From Kluyvera sp036759925 (GTDB lineage Bacteria; Pseudomonadota; Gammaproteobacteria; Enterobacterales; Enterobacteriaceae): a stretch of 64,000 nucleotides of DNA. The stretch is taken from NCBI RefSeq assembly GCF_036759925.1, contig NZ_JAPKIB010000011.1, forward strand, positions 1 to 64,000, in the 5' to 3' direction. The translations under genes were made by a program, and so were the position numbers. Positions 1-8,154 of the stretch are shown piece after piece. Position 1 is the first letter of the stretch, and the number at the start of each line of letters is the position of its first letter. The notes beneath the pieces were generated by a model. It ran no database searches. It was not told the origin of the DNA and saw only the letters and a program-made list of their open reading frames with translations.

Positions 1-37
1 TGAAAACCAGTATTATCAACGGCTCGGAAGTGTCTAG

Positions 38-211
38 ATTATCCGTGGCGATTCAAGGAAATTTTCTGCTACACAGGTGTGGGAGAAGTCTAACGGGAAT
101 TTGGCTTTAGCAATGAAAGCGCTGAACCATTCAGATCCTAAAGTGACCATGAACTATTTGAAGATTGACGTTAAGAGCGTGGGCGCTGCCCTTGCAAACA
201 TTTGGGATTAA
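38..211 (+). pseudogene. C-terminal remnant of a tyrosine recombinase (integrase)
   Basis: The frame ending in TAA at 209-211 reads from just after a TAG at 35-37 and gives a 57-residue tail. It contains ALNHSDPKVTMNYLKID, which resembles the C-terminal LGHSSxxxTxxYL segment of tyrosine recombinases that carries the last His and the nucleophilic Tyr. An in-frame stop lies directly upstream and no start with a ribosome binding site is visible, so this is a broken or frameshifted gene whose 5' part is outside the window. It lies outside the att repeats of the main island and is best read as the scar of a second integrated element. The family call rests on this short motif only. Confidence 0.55.
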
Positions 212-224
212 TGTTTTATAAAGG

Positions 225-923
225 TTACATTTTTCTCGCTACAACAGGAAAGGCATCAATTATTATGTTTTTTAATCTTAGAAGTTTTGGCTCATTAAAA
301 TTTCCAACCACGATTTCAGAGTGCCTTCGAGCATTGTCACTGAAAAATCTCAACTTAAAATACCGCAGATTTACGCCCGTTATAAATTCAGTACCATCAT
401 GCAGAAAAACATTCTCCAATGCAGTTTGAAGATCATTCATTCTTGTCATGTTTAATTTTCTTGTAAAACAGTCATAACCATTATTTTTATTTATTAACTC
501 ACACAGCAATAGACCGTTAGAGTAAACAAAGACTTTCAATAGAGGATTTTTATTTTTTTCGGAATACTTTTCAAATGATGCGATAAGTTCTTTTTTTTCA
601 TCATCTTTTATAGTAGTTTTTTTTAGCCCTCTACTATTAACATTCTCAACATTTCTAATGCCAGTATCAATCGCATTGGTATCGTCGTGATGAATACTAT
701 TTTTTGATGATAATTTAAGGAATAGAAACACACCTACTACAAACCCGACAAACATAAACAATCCGGGTATACCGCTTACACCACCATGATGGGAGCAAGC
801 TCCTCTACTTCCTATTGATGCAGACATCCAACCATCATTACATCCAGAAAACAGGGAGCCAATGACGGTAAAAAATATAAAAACGGAGATTGAAGCAATA
901 ACCTTTAGCATAGCTGCATCCAT
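225..923 (-). CDS. Hypothetical inner-membrane protein
   Basis: A 232-residue protein of no family I recognise with confidence. Two hydrophobic segments (about residues 5-25 and 52-70) flank a short Cys-containing loop with the sequence RGACSHHGG, a motif seen in assorted small enterobacterial envelope proteins. The remaining 160 residues are hydrophilic and probably cytoplasmic. A second in-frame Met at residue 5 is an equally good start. The gene is AT-rich compared with the chromosomal genes after 27 kb, as expected for transferred DNA. It is transcribed in the same direction as the two exported-protein genes to its right but is separated from them by about 240 bp. Confidence 0.6.
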   Translation of the reverse strand: MDAAMLKVIASISVFIFFTVIGSLFSGCNDGWMSASIGSRGACSHHGGVSGIPGLFMFVGFVVGVFLFLKLSSKNSIHHDDTNAIDTGIRNVENVNSRGLKKTTIKDDEKKELIASFEKYSEKNKNPLLKVFVYSNGLLLCELINKNNGYDCFTRKLNMTRMNDLQTALENVFLHDGTEFITGVNLRYFKLRFFSDNARRHSEIVVGNFNEPKLLRLKNIIIDAFPVVARKM

Positions 924-1166
924 TTTTCGGAATAAAACATTATCTTATGAGCAATCATCCAAAACAATCGCATTAAGTATGGTATTACGTTCCAATTTAT
1001 GCAACGTAAGAGAGATGACGCAGGTTAAATTTTCTAAGTATCCAGCTATTTAAGTAAGTCATCTGAACACACTACTCGATTACACACAAGCATTGAAATC
1101 ATAATCCAAAGGGGTATTGCATCCTTTGGATTTGTGCTGTTGAATGCGCGTTTCTGGTGCAATGGC

Positions 1167-1664
1167 TTAAAGATTAGAAGTATCGCTTGCTACCCTACTG
1201 TTTGGAATGTAACGAACTACTGTTTGGGCCATGATCCCAGAAATGACCATCTTGCTTAACTCAACCGTAGTGTCAGGAAGTTTCCATGTTGCTTTGTCTG
1301 AATCTGAAAACTCAGATTTCCCATACTTCTGAGTTAGCAATTGACTCAATGTGCCAAATTGATTCGCAGCGATACCTTCATTTTTTTTCTCGTTACTGGC
1401 TACGTTCGTTTGTACAAGACGATCAGCGCTATTAAAAAGGAATGTGACAGTATAAAGACCGCTACCGATCTGTACATTATCAATCCGCACTTTCCCAAAA
1501 TTATCCTTATACTTTTCTGGTGAGATCAGATGTGCGCCATTGCCCTGAGCCGCAACAACTTCTGACGGATTCATGTCCCACTTAGTATTCCCATAACCAA
1601 TACCCTTAGCGAATGAGAGCATAGGTAAAGTTAGAATCACGAAAGCTATCAGTAATTTTTTCAT
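1167..1664 (-). CDS. Hypothetical exported protein
   Basis: A 165-residue protein starting with a clear Sec signal peptide: two Lys, a hydrophobic stretch, and a likely cleavage after SFA near residue 19. The mature part begins KGIGYGNTKWDM and is about 145 residues, with no Cys and no further membrane segment, so it is probably soluble in the periplasm. I do not recognise the family. The gene lies 23 bp after the end of the next gene upstream (1688-2248, same strand), so the two are likely co-transcribed. Function unknown. Confidence 0.65.
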   Translation of the reverse strand: MKKLLIAFVILTLPMLSFAKGIGYGNTKWDMNPSEVVAAQGNGAHLISPEKYKDNFGKVRIDNVQIGSGLYTVTFLFNSADRLVQTNVASNEKKNEGIAANQFGTLSQLLTQKYGKSEFSDSDKATWKLPDTTVELSKMVISGIMAQTVVRYIPNSRVASDTSNL

Positions 1665-1687
1665 TCCTTCCCCACGAATTGAGTTTA

Positions 1688-2248
1688 TTAATTGTGAACC
1701 AGTTTACAATGATCCCACTGCTCCGTACTTCTTGCGATGCGGTCACTAATTGCAAAGTTCATCAGCCAAGAATCATAGGCATACACTTTGCTTTTATCAT
1801 CTGCCGTCATCAACTTGCCTTTAGTTTCCAGCTTTGGCGATAACAGGTATGTACCATTTAAACGGTTGGCTTTGAAGCTATCGACGTACAACGTTACCTC
1901 GGTGCTACCCAACACGCGTAAAGAACCTATTTTTCCATTCTGTATTGCTGCAATAGCATACTGACAAAGATAAGTTTTCGCGGTTGAAACCGTAGTTTTT
2001 CCGTCAGCCTTAGCTGATGGGGAATGCAAAGAGGATTTGGGGATTGAGCTATGAAGAGAAGATGACGGATAAGAGTAATGTTGATAAGTAGAAGATGAGC
2101 GCGAACTACCACCGCATGTTTTCCATGCCGCAATGCAAGAGTTACCGCAAGGGATACCTTTCTTGCAGTTCTTCGCGTATGTAGAGAACGACAACCCAGC
2201 TAATAGAAATGTACCAATGGTTATCCTAACCAACGAAGACCAGCCCAT
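1688..2248 (-). CDS. Hypothetical exported Cys-rich/Ser-rich protein
   Basis: A 186-residue protein with an N-terminal signal peptide (hydrophobic residues about 9-24, cleavage near TYA). The mature N-terminus has a compact Cys cluster, NCKKGIPCGNSCIAAWKTC, resembling a small domain often found at the start of enterobacterial exported proteins. A Ser/Tyr/Pro-rich linker follows (about residues 48-80), then a C-terminal region of about 100 residues of unknown fold. It is probably the first gene of a two-gene unit with the exported protein at 1167-1664. No function can be assigned. Confidence 0.6.
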   Translation of the reverse strand: MGWSSLVRITIGTFLLAGLSFSTYAKNCKKGIPCGNSCIAAWKTCGGSSRSSSTYQHYSYPSSSLHSSIPKSSLHSPSAKADGKTTVSTAKTYLCQYAIAAIQNGKIGSLRVLGSTEVTLYVDSFKANRLNGTYLLSPKLETKGKLMTADDKSKVYAYDSWLMNFAISDRIARSTEQWDHCKLVHN

Positions 2249-2779
2249 AAACCACCCTTCTTTTAAGATTTTCCCTACATAGTACCATACTTAAATTAAG
2301 GGAATAGCAGCCAATAAGCCCGTTGGTGGTAAGACAACGCGCGGAGCCGTTAGGCGACAACCTCAGGGTATGTCAGACAGTGAAGCTTATCAGGATGACC
2401 ATGTACCCGAAGGAGCGAGGCCGAACCGCTGGCAGAGCCTGCATTTCGTGTGCAGGTACGAACACCACCATAAACCTGTTTATTCCCTGCAACGTCATCT
2501 CGACGTGTGGCATGTGGGAGCATCGGCAAAAATGCGCTTCACTGTAAGTGTTTGGTATAGCATTTAGAGACGGCGGCACGTCTTCCGGCTTCAAAGGGGG
2601 GCATACTGGCGTATGCAGTACAAGGTTGAGCCTGGTAACTACTTGCCACTGCGTGCTAACATACCAAAGCCATTAACATTCACAGTGGCTTTTGTACTTG
2701 ATGAGAAACTGACATTTCTTACATGCAAATGAGATGGGTTATTCACACTAAATCATTGATTTATAAGAAATTTAAGTGA
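2249..2779. other. Intergenic stretch without a convincing gene
   Basis: About 530 bp left of the island border. Short overlapping open frames exist on both strands between 2323 and 2594, but none has a good ribosome binding site, a recognisable domain or a hydrophobicity pattern typical of protein. Base composition is higher in GC between about 2320 and 2660 than on either side. I see no tRNA-like fold and no terminator with a T tract. It may be decayed sequence from an older element. Confidence 0.4.
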
Positions 2780-2801
2780 TTGGTGCCGAAGGCCGGACTC
2801 G
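2780..2801. repeat. Left attachment site: 22-bp copy of the leuX 3' end
   Basis: Identical to 27091-27112, which covers the CCA-encoding end, the 3' acceptor strand and part of the T arm of leuX (read on the minus strand). Identity stops at 2802 (C here, A at the tRNA). The rest of the tRNA is absent here, as expected for the distal att site left by site-specific insertion into a tRNA 3' end. Confidence 0.85.
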
Positions 2802-2857
2802 CACATTCAACTTAACCTCATGATTTAAAATAATTAATAAAAAACAATTCAATGCTA

Positions 2858-2877
2858 TACCAACACAGATACCAACA
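2858..2877. repeat. Two direct TACCAACA octamers near the left border
   Basis: TACCAACA occurs at 2858-2865 and 2870-2877, 12 bp apart and both followed by C. The same octamer, in either orientation, occurs three times just upstream of the integrase at 26920-26978. The position near each border is what is expected of integrase arm-type or excisionase binding sites. The role is inferred. Confidence 0.55.
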
Positions 2878-2942
2878 CATAATTTCATTGATTTTCGGCA
2901 TCGAACCCGAACAAGTATGCAAGGTTAAGATGCCGACCTCTG

Positions 2943-3740
2943 TCAGTCATTATCTTCCTCAACCGAATCCAGTACATCGAGCGAGATTCGGACCATCGCA
3001 ACAGAGCCAATACGGATGAAAGCATCCTCTCCATCCTCATCGGTTATCTGGTATCGCTCTGTTGATTCAGGCTCTAACTCCAAAGTATCAAACAATGCGT
3101 TCAACTGACCAATATCGTCAAATTCATCGTTCTCCGATACCTCGGACTCACAGCATAGCTCAATGACTGGGCCACCGTTCACCATTGTAATATGGACATT
3201 ACCATAGCTTCCTTCATTAATATCGCTGTCCTCGTCATCAGGGATAGGTGGAAAACCATCAAACAAGAATTGGTGGAAAATGACTTCTCGGGCATTTATG
3301 GCATAACGATGCTGCTCTGAATCGAAAACAAAAAAACGCTCATGATCTGGGACAGTGCTTTCTTCAAAGTATGAGTAAAAACGACGCTTATCAGCCGGAG
3401 AAATGGGTAGTAGCAAATAATCTTTCTGCCCCCGTAACCAGAGCTTTACCGTCCAAAAGCGGCCATCCATCTCAATTCCGCTTGCGGCAATATCTTTCAG
3501 TTCGTCGCTGCTACGACTACCTTGATTACGCAATTTCTGTAGCAGGTTGTCACTATCAGGAAAAACAGCGTTCAACGGCTTTTTTAAAACAGCACTGATT
3601 GCTTGTGCCAGCCCTAACTTAGCCGCAACTTTCCCTGTTTCGATACGTTGAATCTGTTGCTGGCTGGTACCAACCATATCGGCCAATTCACGCTGAGTGA
3701 TTGACAGTTGGGTACGAAGTTCTTTGATTTTGTTTTGCAA
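2943..3740 (-). CDS. XRE-family transcriptional regulator with unknown C-terminal domain
   Basis: 265 residues. Residues 1-60 form a classical Cro/CI-type helix-turn-helix: KIKELRTQLSITQRELADMV, then GTSQQQIQRIETGKV. The rest is acidic and of unknown fold, ending in a run of Asp and Glu. The start is a TTG at 3738-3740, preceded by GGAGG at a proper distance; no in-frame ATG lies nearby. It is the first gene inside the left border and stands alone, with a 230-bp gap to the DUF4942 gene upstream. It could control island excision or neighbouring cargo, or be the regulator half of an orphan toxin-antitoxin pair; no partner gene is seen. Confidence 0.75.
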   Translation of the reverse strand: MQNKIKELRTQLSITQRELADMVGTSQQQIQRIETGKVAAKLGLAQAISAVLKKPLNAVFPDSDNLLQKLRNQGSRSSDELKDIAASGIEMDGRFWTVKLWLRGQKDYLLLPISPADKRRFYSYFEESTVPDHERFFVFDSEQHRYAINAREVIFHQFLFDGFPPIPDDEDSDINEGSYGNVHITMVNGGPVIELCCESEVSENDEFDDIGQLNALFDTLELEPESTERYQITDEDGEDAFIRIGSVAMVRISLDVLDSVEEDND

Positions 3741-3972
3741 GATGGCATACCTCCGACATAAATGTGATGAATGCCATTAAAACACAACATTGAGTAAAAA
3801 ACACAAAAATGAGTTTAAAGGTGATAAGCAACACTCATTAATGTAAAAAGTACTCCCTCAACATTCCCCTTTTTATGCCGGAGACGTACGGTGTAGACAG
3901 CCCTATCAGGGAGCCCGTAATCTTTGAATCATATTTTTTGACCTTCCCCCCTGCTTATAAAAACATCACACT

Positions 3973-4806
3973 TCATCTTGCTGGTAAAGCCTTCGGATAG
4001 TGCTTTGCCACGATATCATTCATCTTTTCGATCAGATCCAAACGCTTAAACGTGATATGCCCACTCCCTTTCTGGAAATAGCGAATAATGAAGAGGTCGT
4101 CCTCAAATATCTGCGCACGAGGATTATCGCGGATAAAATCCATAAACCTGATGGATACATCATGTCGGCTATCTGGAATGGTTTGACCATCCAGTAGGCG
4201 GAGCATCCTTTCCAGATCGGCAAGCTGGTCGCGTCGCCAGCCCCAGTTCAGGCTATAGCCCCATCTGTCATGCTTCACCAGATTGTTGACGATAATCTTC
4301 TTACCGAAATAACAGGGATTATTGGTTTTGTAGTCCCAGCTTAACCCTTTAAATACATTGATAATCCCACGTTCGAAAACGTCTTGCTTATTGTGGTGAA
4401 GTTGTTCAAAGGTATTCAGGATGTTGGCTTCGCTAATAGCCGGGAGATCGCCCTCCTCTAGATTCTTCGCCCACTGACTGCGGGCTTCGGCATCCATCAA
4501 GGCCAACATCCCGGATTTCAGCATCAGGTCACGCCAGATGCTACGGTCGATATTCCGGGTGATGACTGGCATCGCTTTGCCCACTGGTTGCATCAACCAG
4601 CAGTCAAAGGAGCCACCCTGTCTCATCGCCCAGTGATCCGCAGTATTGCCACCAATCATGGAAGTCAGTCGGGAGATTTCTTCAAGTTGAAGAATCAGAG
4701 ATTCAATTTCCTTAAGCGCGGTATCACGACCAGTAACAATACGTTCAATACTGGTCGAGCAAATTAGCTCGCTATGATTGGTTAATACTTCAGCTTCAGT
4801 TTGCAT
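3973..4806 (-). CDS. DUF4942 domain-containing protein
   Basis: 277 residues matching the DUF4942 family that is typical of CP4/Yee-type islands, where it regularly follows the CbtA toxin gene, as here. Visible family features are the early SIERIVTGRDTALKEIE helix, the central NPCYFGKKIIVNNLV segment and the C-terminal FQKGSGHITFKRLDLIEKMN. There is no signal peptide or membrane segment. Its activity is not known to me. The gene is about 115 bp downstream of cbtA on the same strand and is probably read through from it. Confidence 0.8.
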   Translation of the reverse strand: MQTEAEVLTNHSELICSTSIERIVTGRDTALKEIESLILQLEEISRLTSMIGGNTADHWAMRQGGSFDCWLMQPVGKAMPVITRNIDRSIWRDLMLKSGMLALMDAEARSQWAKNLEEGDLPAISEANILNTFEQLHHNKQDVFERGIINVFKGLSWDYKTNNPCYFGKKIIVNNLVKHDRWGYSLNWGWRRDQLADLERMLRLLDGQTIPDSRHDVSIRFMDFIRDNPRAQIFEDDLFIIRYFQKGSGHITFKRLDLIEKMNDIVAKHYPKALPAR

Positions 4807-4921
4807 GACATTTTGTCCGTAAAAAGCAAACGCACCCGCCGGGTAATGGCAGGCGCATTATGCAATATGTAAACAAGGGAGGAAGATCAGAAATGTAAAT
4901 CGGGAAGGTTGTACGCAATAT

Positions 4922-5263
4922 TTACCGTACTGCGTTGTTACGGCTTTGTCGCAACAGGCCAGTTGCCTGTCTTGCCCGCAGAATATCTACAGCCCGAAGA
5001 TAAGGGGATTGTTCCTGCCAGTTAAATCCCTTCCTGTCGATACGCACTAGTTCGTATTTCTCCACCAGAAAATTCACAGCATCGGCCAGAGTGATCCCGG
5101 CATCAATATGTTCCTTAATAACGGTTTCATCACTGAACGGCGTGTCGTTTAGCATCAGGCCATAGTGCTGTTCCAGTAGGCGTGTCAGTAACATTTGCCA
5201 GACTGCAACGGGCGACAGACAGGGCTTCGCCGCCCGCGAAATTGTAGCAGGTAGAGTTTTCAT
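4922..5263 (-). CDS. cbtA: CbtA/YkfI/YpjF-family type IV toxin
   Basis: 113 residues, near the usual family length of about 110-125. Characteristic segments are MKTLPATISRAAKPCLSPVAVWQ at the start, then LLEQHYGLMLNDTPFSDETV, GITLADAVNFLVEKYELVR, and the YLRAVDILRARQATGLL end. Family members inhibit FtsZ and MreB polymerisation and so stop cell division and elongation; the cognate CbeA protein counteracts this by stabilising the filaments rather than by binding the toxin. The gene lies 20 bp downstream of cbeA in the canonical antitoxin-then-toxin order, so co-expression is likely. Confidence 0.88.
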   Translation of the reverse strand: MKTLPATISRAAKPCLSPVAVWQMLLTRLLEQHYGLMLNDTPFSDETVIKEHIDAGITLADAVNFLVEKYELVRIDRKGFNWQEQSPYLRAVDILRARQATGLLRQSRNNAVR

Positions 5264-5283
5264 GCTTGCTCTCGTGAAATTAG

Positions 5284-5601
5284 TTAGCGATGAGTGAGAT
5301 AAACAGCGATGTATACGTAACCGGAACTACCAAGAGTATCGGCTTCGCAGGTAAAACCGTTGTGGTACAGGGTAACGCAGTGGGCATGACGGGGATTCAG
5401 TTCACCAGTGGTCAGCATCGACTCTATCTGGCTGATAAAATGTGGAAATACCACATCCAGCTTAAGACACTCGTCGTCACTAAACTTACCGGTGATACTG
5501 GCCCGGTCAGCCAGATAGTGCAGCCGGTTGCCCTCCTGCACCAGACGTGCTCCCAGGCGCGGCGTGATATCCCGCTGCAGGCCCCATGTAGTGTTGCTCA
5601 T
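5284..5601 (-). CDS. cbeA: CbeA/YeeU/YfjZ-family antitoxin
   Basis: 105 residues, typical length. The family signature is clear: MSNTTWGLQRDITPRLGARLVQ, then GNRLHYLADRASITG, then RHAHCVTLYHNGFTCEADTLGS and a YVYIAVY end. CbeA-type proteins promote bundling of MreB and FtsZ and so offset the CbtA toxin (type IV toxin-antitoxin). GAGG lies a suitable distance before the ATG. The neighbours DUF987, RadC-like and ArdB/KlcA on one side and the toxin on the other reproduce the standard yeeSTUV-type cluster. Confidence 0.9.
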   Translation of the reverse strand: MSNTTWGLQRDITPRLGARLVQEGNRLHYLADRASITGKFSDDECLKLDVVFPHFISQIESMLTTGELNPRHAHCVTLYHNGFTCEADTLGSSGYVYIAVYLTHR

Positions 5602-5618
5602 TTATAACCTCTTTATTG

Positions 5619-5840
5619 TCAGTTCAGGGTGATACTCATCAGACAGGTATAAGGTCCGTTGCGGTCCTGGCGGCGTTCGACGTATACCGCCAGCACGCCG
5701 GGAATGTCAGGAACTGCCTTACCGGTGTAATGACAGACACTGCCGTGCCACTGGTCCCTGCCGGTGCAGTATCGAAAAATGCGGGAGGCCGGATGTTGAC
5801 GGTAAATTGTCCTCGCCCGGCGTTTACTGATAATTTTCAT
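5619..5840 (-). CDS. DUF987 (YeeT-like) protein
   Basis: 73 residues when started at the Met of MKIISKRRARTIYRQHP, which is where family members begin and which has GAGG upstream; a start four codons earlier (5852) is possible. Family features visible are the RTIYRQHPASRIFRYCTG N-terminus and the DIPGVLAVYVERR and PYTCLMSITLN C-terminus. Function is not established. The gene sits between the RadC-like gene (9 bp upstream) and cbeA (17 bp downstream), the usual yeeS-yeeT-yeeU order, and is probably in the same transcript. Confidence 0.8.
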   Translation of the reverse strand: MKIISKRRARTIYRQHPASRIFRYCTGRDQWHGSVCHYTGKAVPDIPGVLAVYVERRQDRNGPYTCLMSITLN

Positions 5841-5848
5841 GTCATACC

Positions 5849-6331
5849 TCAAAGCAAACCGTGTTCGGCGAACGACAATATTTGCGTGCCGCCGACAATG
5901 AGATGGTCAGGCACACGGATATCAACGAGCTGAAGTGCCTGCACCAGACGCTGCGTGATGGTCTTATCTGCCTGGCTGGGTGTGATGTCACCGGAGGGAT
6001 GGTTATGCGCCAGTATCACAGCTGCCGCATTGAAGTACAGGGCGCGTTTGACCACCTCACGGGGATGTACCTCGGTACTGCTAATAGAACCGGCAAACAG
6101 GGTTTCATGGGCAATTAACTGATTCTGCTGATTAAGATAAAGCACCATAAACTCCTCTCGCTCAAGCCCGGCCATTTTCAACCGCAGCCAGTCGCGGGCG
6201 GCCTGTGTGGAGGTGAACGCCACGCCAGTTTCGCGCAGGTGGCGGTCAAGCAGGGCCAGAGCATGTTGCACAGTGCGTTGTGCGCTCAGTGGGAGTACCG
6301 GAGCCAGTGGGGTAAGTGATCGCTCCATCAT
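5849..6331 (-). CDS. RadC-like JAB domain protein (YeeS family)
   Basis: 160 residues. The C-terminal half carries the RadC/JAB metalloprotease-like signature AHNHPSGDITPSQAD, with the His-x-His and Asp typical of a zinc site, and ends in HLIVGG. The N-terminal helix-hairpin-helix region of full RadC is reduced, as in the island-borne YeeS/YkfG group. The biochemical role of RadC proteins is unresolved; the old DNA-repair assignment was withdrawn. Start choice is either of two adjacent Met codons, with AAGGA upstream. It is co-directional with and close to ardB/klcA upstream and the DUF987 gene downstream. Confidence 0.85.
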   Translation of the reverse strand: MMERSLTPLAPVLPLSAQRTVQHALALLDRHLRETGVAFTSTQAARDWLRLKMAGLEREEFMVLYLNQQNQLIAHETLFAGSISSTEVHPREVVKRALYFNAAAVILAHNHPSGDITPSQADKTITQRLVQALQLVDIRVPDHLIVGGTQILSFAEHGLL

Positions 6332-6339
6332 GAGTATCC

Positions 6340-6801
6340 TTAATCAATAATGCGTAGAATGGCGCTGGATTCAGGGTGCTGCAGGGCGTAATCCCGCAGG
6401 CGGTAATAGTGTTCCGTCATGGCATCGCATTCGGTGCGACAGGCATGATGGCTGTATTCAATCAGACAGACAGCGGTACCTGCGGCTTCTGCGCTCATCT
6501 CCGCACCATTGCCGTTCATGCTGTTGAACAGGTGCCATTTATCACCACAGTCAGCATCAGGGGCCATAAATGCGCCACCATTGCTCAGAGTGTAGAACGA
6601 CCAGATGCCGCCGCTGTAGGCCTCACAGAAGCGGTCCATCCAGGCAAAAATACGCGGCTCCAGGTTTATCCACTGTGGGATAGTGCCAAAGTGCTGCGGC
6701 CAGAAGCGTATGCGCTGTTCGTCGGGCACCTGCGTTACGGTCAGTTCAAATTCGGCTTCGTTAGCAACAGATACGAGGTTGTTTTGTGTCGCTGTTGTCA
6801 T
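6340..6801 (-). CDS. klcA: ArdB/KlcA-family antirestriction protein
   Basis: 153 residues. Family segments include FWPQHFGTIPQWINLEPRIF, WMDRFCEAYSGGIWSFYTLSNGGAFMAP (written here as landmarks around residues 35-80) and LIEYSHHACRTECDAM. ArdB/KlcA proteins let incoming DNA escape type I restriction in vivo without mimicking DNA as ArdA does. It is notable that the same island also encodes a complete type I restriction system at 15.1-21.4 kb. The gene ends 8 bp before the radC-like gene and is probably part of the same minus-strand operon. Confidence 0.85.
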   Translation of the reverse strand: MTTATQNNLVSVANEAEFELTVTQVPDEQRIRFWPQHFGTIPQWINLEPRIFAWMDRFCEAYSGGIWSFYTLSNGGAFMAPDADCGDKWHLFNSMNGNGAEMSAEAAGTAVCLIEYSHHACRTECDAMTEHYYRLRDYALQHPESSAILRIID

Positions 6802-6903
6802 GGGTATGTCTCCATTAATAAAAAACGCCAGCGGCGATGGCTGGCGTATGGGGTAATAAAGAGTGTACGGGGAGGTAAAATGTTGCTGGTAAATGATTCG
6901 GAG

Positions 6904-7143
6904 TCAGCGGGTGAAAGTGTCAGTACGGATGCCTGAGCTGCGGATATAGCGGTTAAGACCTTCACCGGCATCCGGTTCAAAGTTCCATGCCCTACAGACC
7001 ATCCTGTCTTCAGGGTCGCGAACCACCAGGCGGAAGTGACTGCCTTGGTCGTCTTCAATAGTGATGCTGTGATACTGGCAGGTAATTGCTTCTGCCTGTT
7101 GCCGGGTGAACGGTCCCGGTGGCAGTATCACAGATTGGGACAT
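6904..7143 (-). CDS. DUF905 family protein
   Basis: 79 residues. The start MSQSVILPPGPFTRQQAEAI and the segment HFRLVVRDPEDRMVCRAWNF followed by EPDAGEGLNRYI match the small DUF905 proteins found on plasmids and CP4-like islands. GGAG is well placed before the ATG. No function is known. It lies upstream of klcA in the same direction with a 100-bp gap. Confidence 0.78.
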   Translation of the reverse strand: MSQSVILPPGPFTRQQAEAITCQYHSITIEDDQGSHFRLVVRDPEDRMVCRAWNFEPDAGEGLNRYIRSSGIRTDTFTR

Positions 7144-7219
7144 TTTCAGGCTCCTTATAAAAGAACCCCCCGACAGCCTGCTGGCTATCGGGGGTGGTTT
7201 GATTAAAACGGAACGGCTA

Positions 7220-7687
7220 TCAGTCGTTACCGCAGTCTCCGGGCATGGGCAAGACCTTCACTGCATTCGTCGGGTCAATACTGAAGGTTCCCGCTTTGCG
7301 GTCATTGACGTAGACCTCAAACTGACGGGCTTTGCGGATATCGCTGATGAAGTCATACCAGGCGTTATCCCCGTTTCGCCAGCCTAGTCTGGACGGAATA
7401 ACGTACTGCTGGTGATTCATTACCACGGTGATCGTGGTGCCGTCATCGTGCGAACTGACCATCCTGTTATCTGTCTGGGTCAGAAAAACAGAATGCTGGT
7501 AGAAACCGTTCTGGTCGGGATTTCCCGTGCAATTGATGGTAAACATTTTCCCACTGGCATCCGTCACGTTGTATTCCGTATTGCCCTGGCCATAGCTCTG
7601 CTGCCAGAGTCCAGGAACCGCAGAGGCTGTAAAACTGGTAAACAGTGAGCATGCCAGTACAAACCGGCTTAGTGAACCTATTGTCAT
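7220..7687 (-). CDS. Hypothetical exported protein
   Basis: 155 residues with a Sec signal peptide (hydrophobic region about residues 8-22, cleavage near ASA before VPGLW). The mature protein has two Cys, one mid-chain (NCTG) and one near the end (PGDCGND), which could form a disulphide in the periplasm. AAGGAGA precedes the ATG. It is the third gene of a compact envelope cluster (8154-8390, 7711-8154, 7220-7687), all on the minus strand. Such a trio is common between WYL and DUF905 genes in Yee-type islands, but I know of no function. Confidence 0.7.
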   Translation of the reverse strand: MTIGSLSRFVLACSLFTSFTASAVPGLWQQSYGQGNTEYNVTDASGKMFTINCTGNPDQNGFYQHSVFLTQTDNRMVSSHDDGTTITVVMNHQQYVIPSRLGWRNGDNAWYDFISDIRKARQFEVYVNDRKAGTFSIDPTNAVKVLPMPGDCGND

Positions 7688-7710
7688 TTCTATCTCCTTT
7701 ATCGTTGTTT

Positions 7711-8154
7711 TTATTCGTGGTTCTCTGGGTTTGAGGGTATCAGCAGTCGACCCATCAGTTTTCCGTCATGGGAGTACTCAAAGTATTTTTCCTTCGTATA
7801 CCGGTCCGTAACCTCGTGGTATTCCAGTTTGATATTGTCGGCAATACAAAGCGCATTCATCAGCGGCTGGACGGTTTTCTCCTCCATATCCACCAGATAG
7901 TAGTAACTACCGCCCTCGCAGCCATCGGGCGACTCACGTGTACGTAAGACCTGCAGGGTGAGACCAGATGAGAAGCCAACCTGTGACCATTCTTCGCTGA
8001 CATCATCCTGACGACTGACCACATCGCTGAAGCGCGGCGGGGTGAGATCCTTGAATTTGCTAATGGCCTTCAGTTCATCACTTCTGTCATCGCAGGCGCT
8101 CAGAAACAGAGTGGTGGCAACCAGTGCCAGCAGAGGTAGTGTTTTACGTTTCAT
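7711..8154 (-). CDS. Hypothetical lipoprotein
   Basis: 147 residues. The N-terminus has a signal peptide ending in a lipobox (LSAC, Cys at about residue 21) followed by DDRSDE. Asp after the lipid-bearing Cys is the usual signal for retention in the inner membrane in enterobacteria. The rest is hydrophilic with two more Cys. Its ATG overlaps the stop of the membrane protein upstream (TAATG), which implies translational coupling. Function unknown. Confidence 0.72.
   Translation of the reverse strand: MKRKTLPLLALVATTLFLSACDDRSDELKAISKFKDLTPPRFSDVVSRQDDVSEEWSQVGFSSGLTLQVLRTRESPDGCEGGSYYYLVDMEEKTVQPLMNALCIADNIKLEYHEVTDRYTKEKYFEYSHDGKLMGRLLIPSNPENHE

Noticed and set aside
2323..2594. Three overlapping short frames on both strands
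   Set aside because: They overlap each other in opposite directions, lack ribosome binding sites and show no protein-like pattern.
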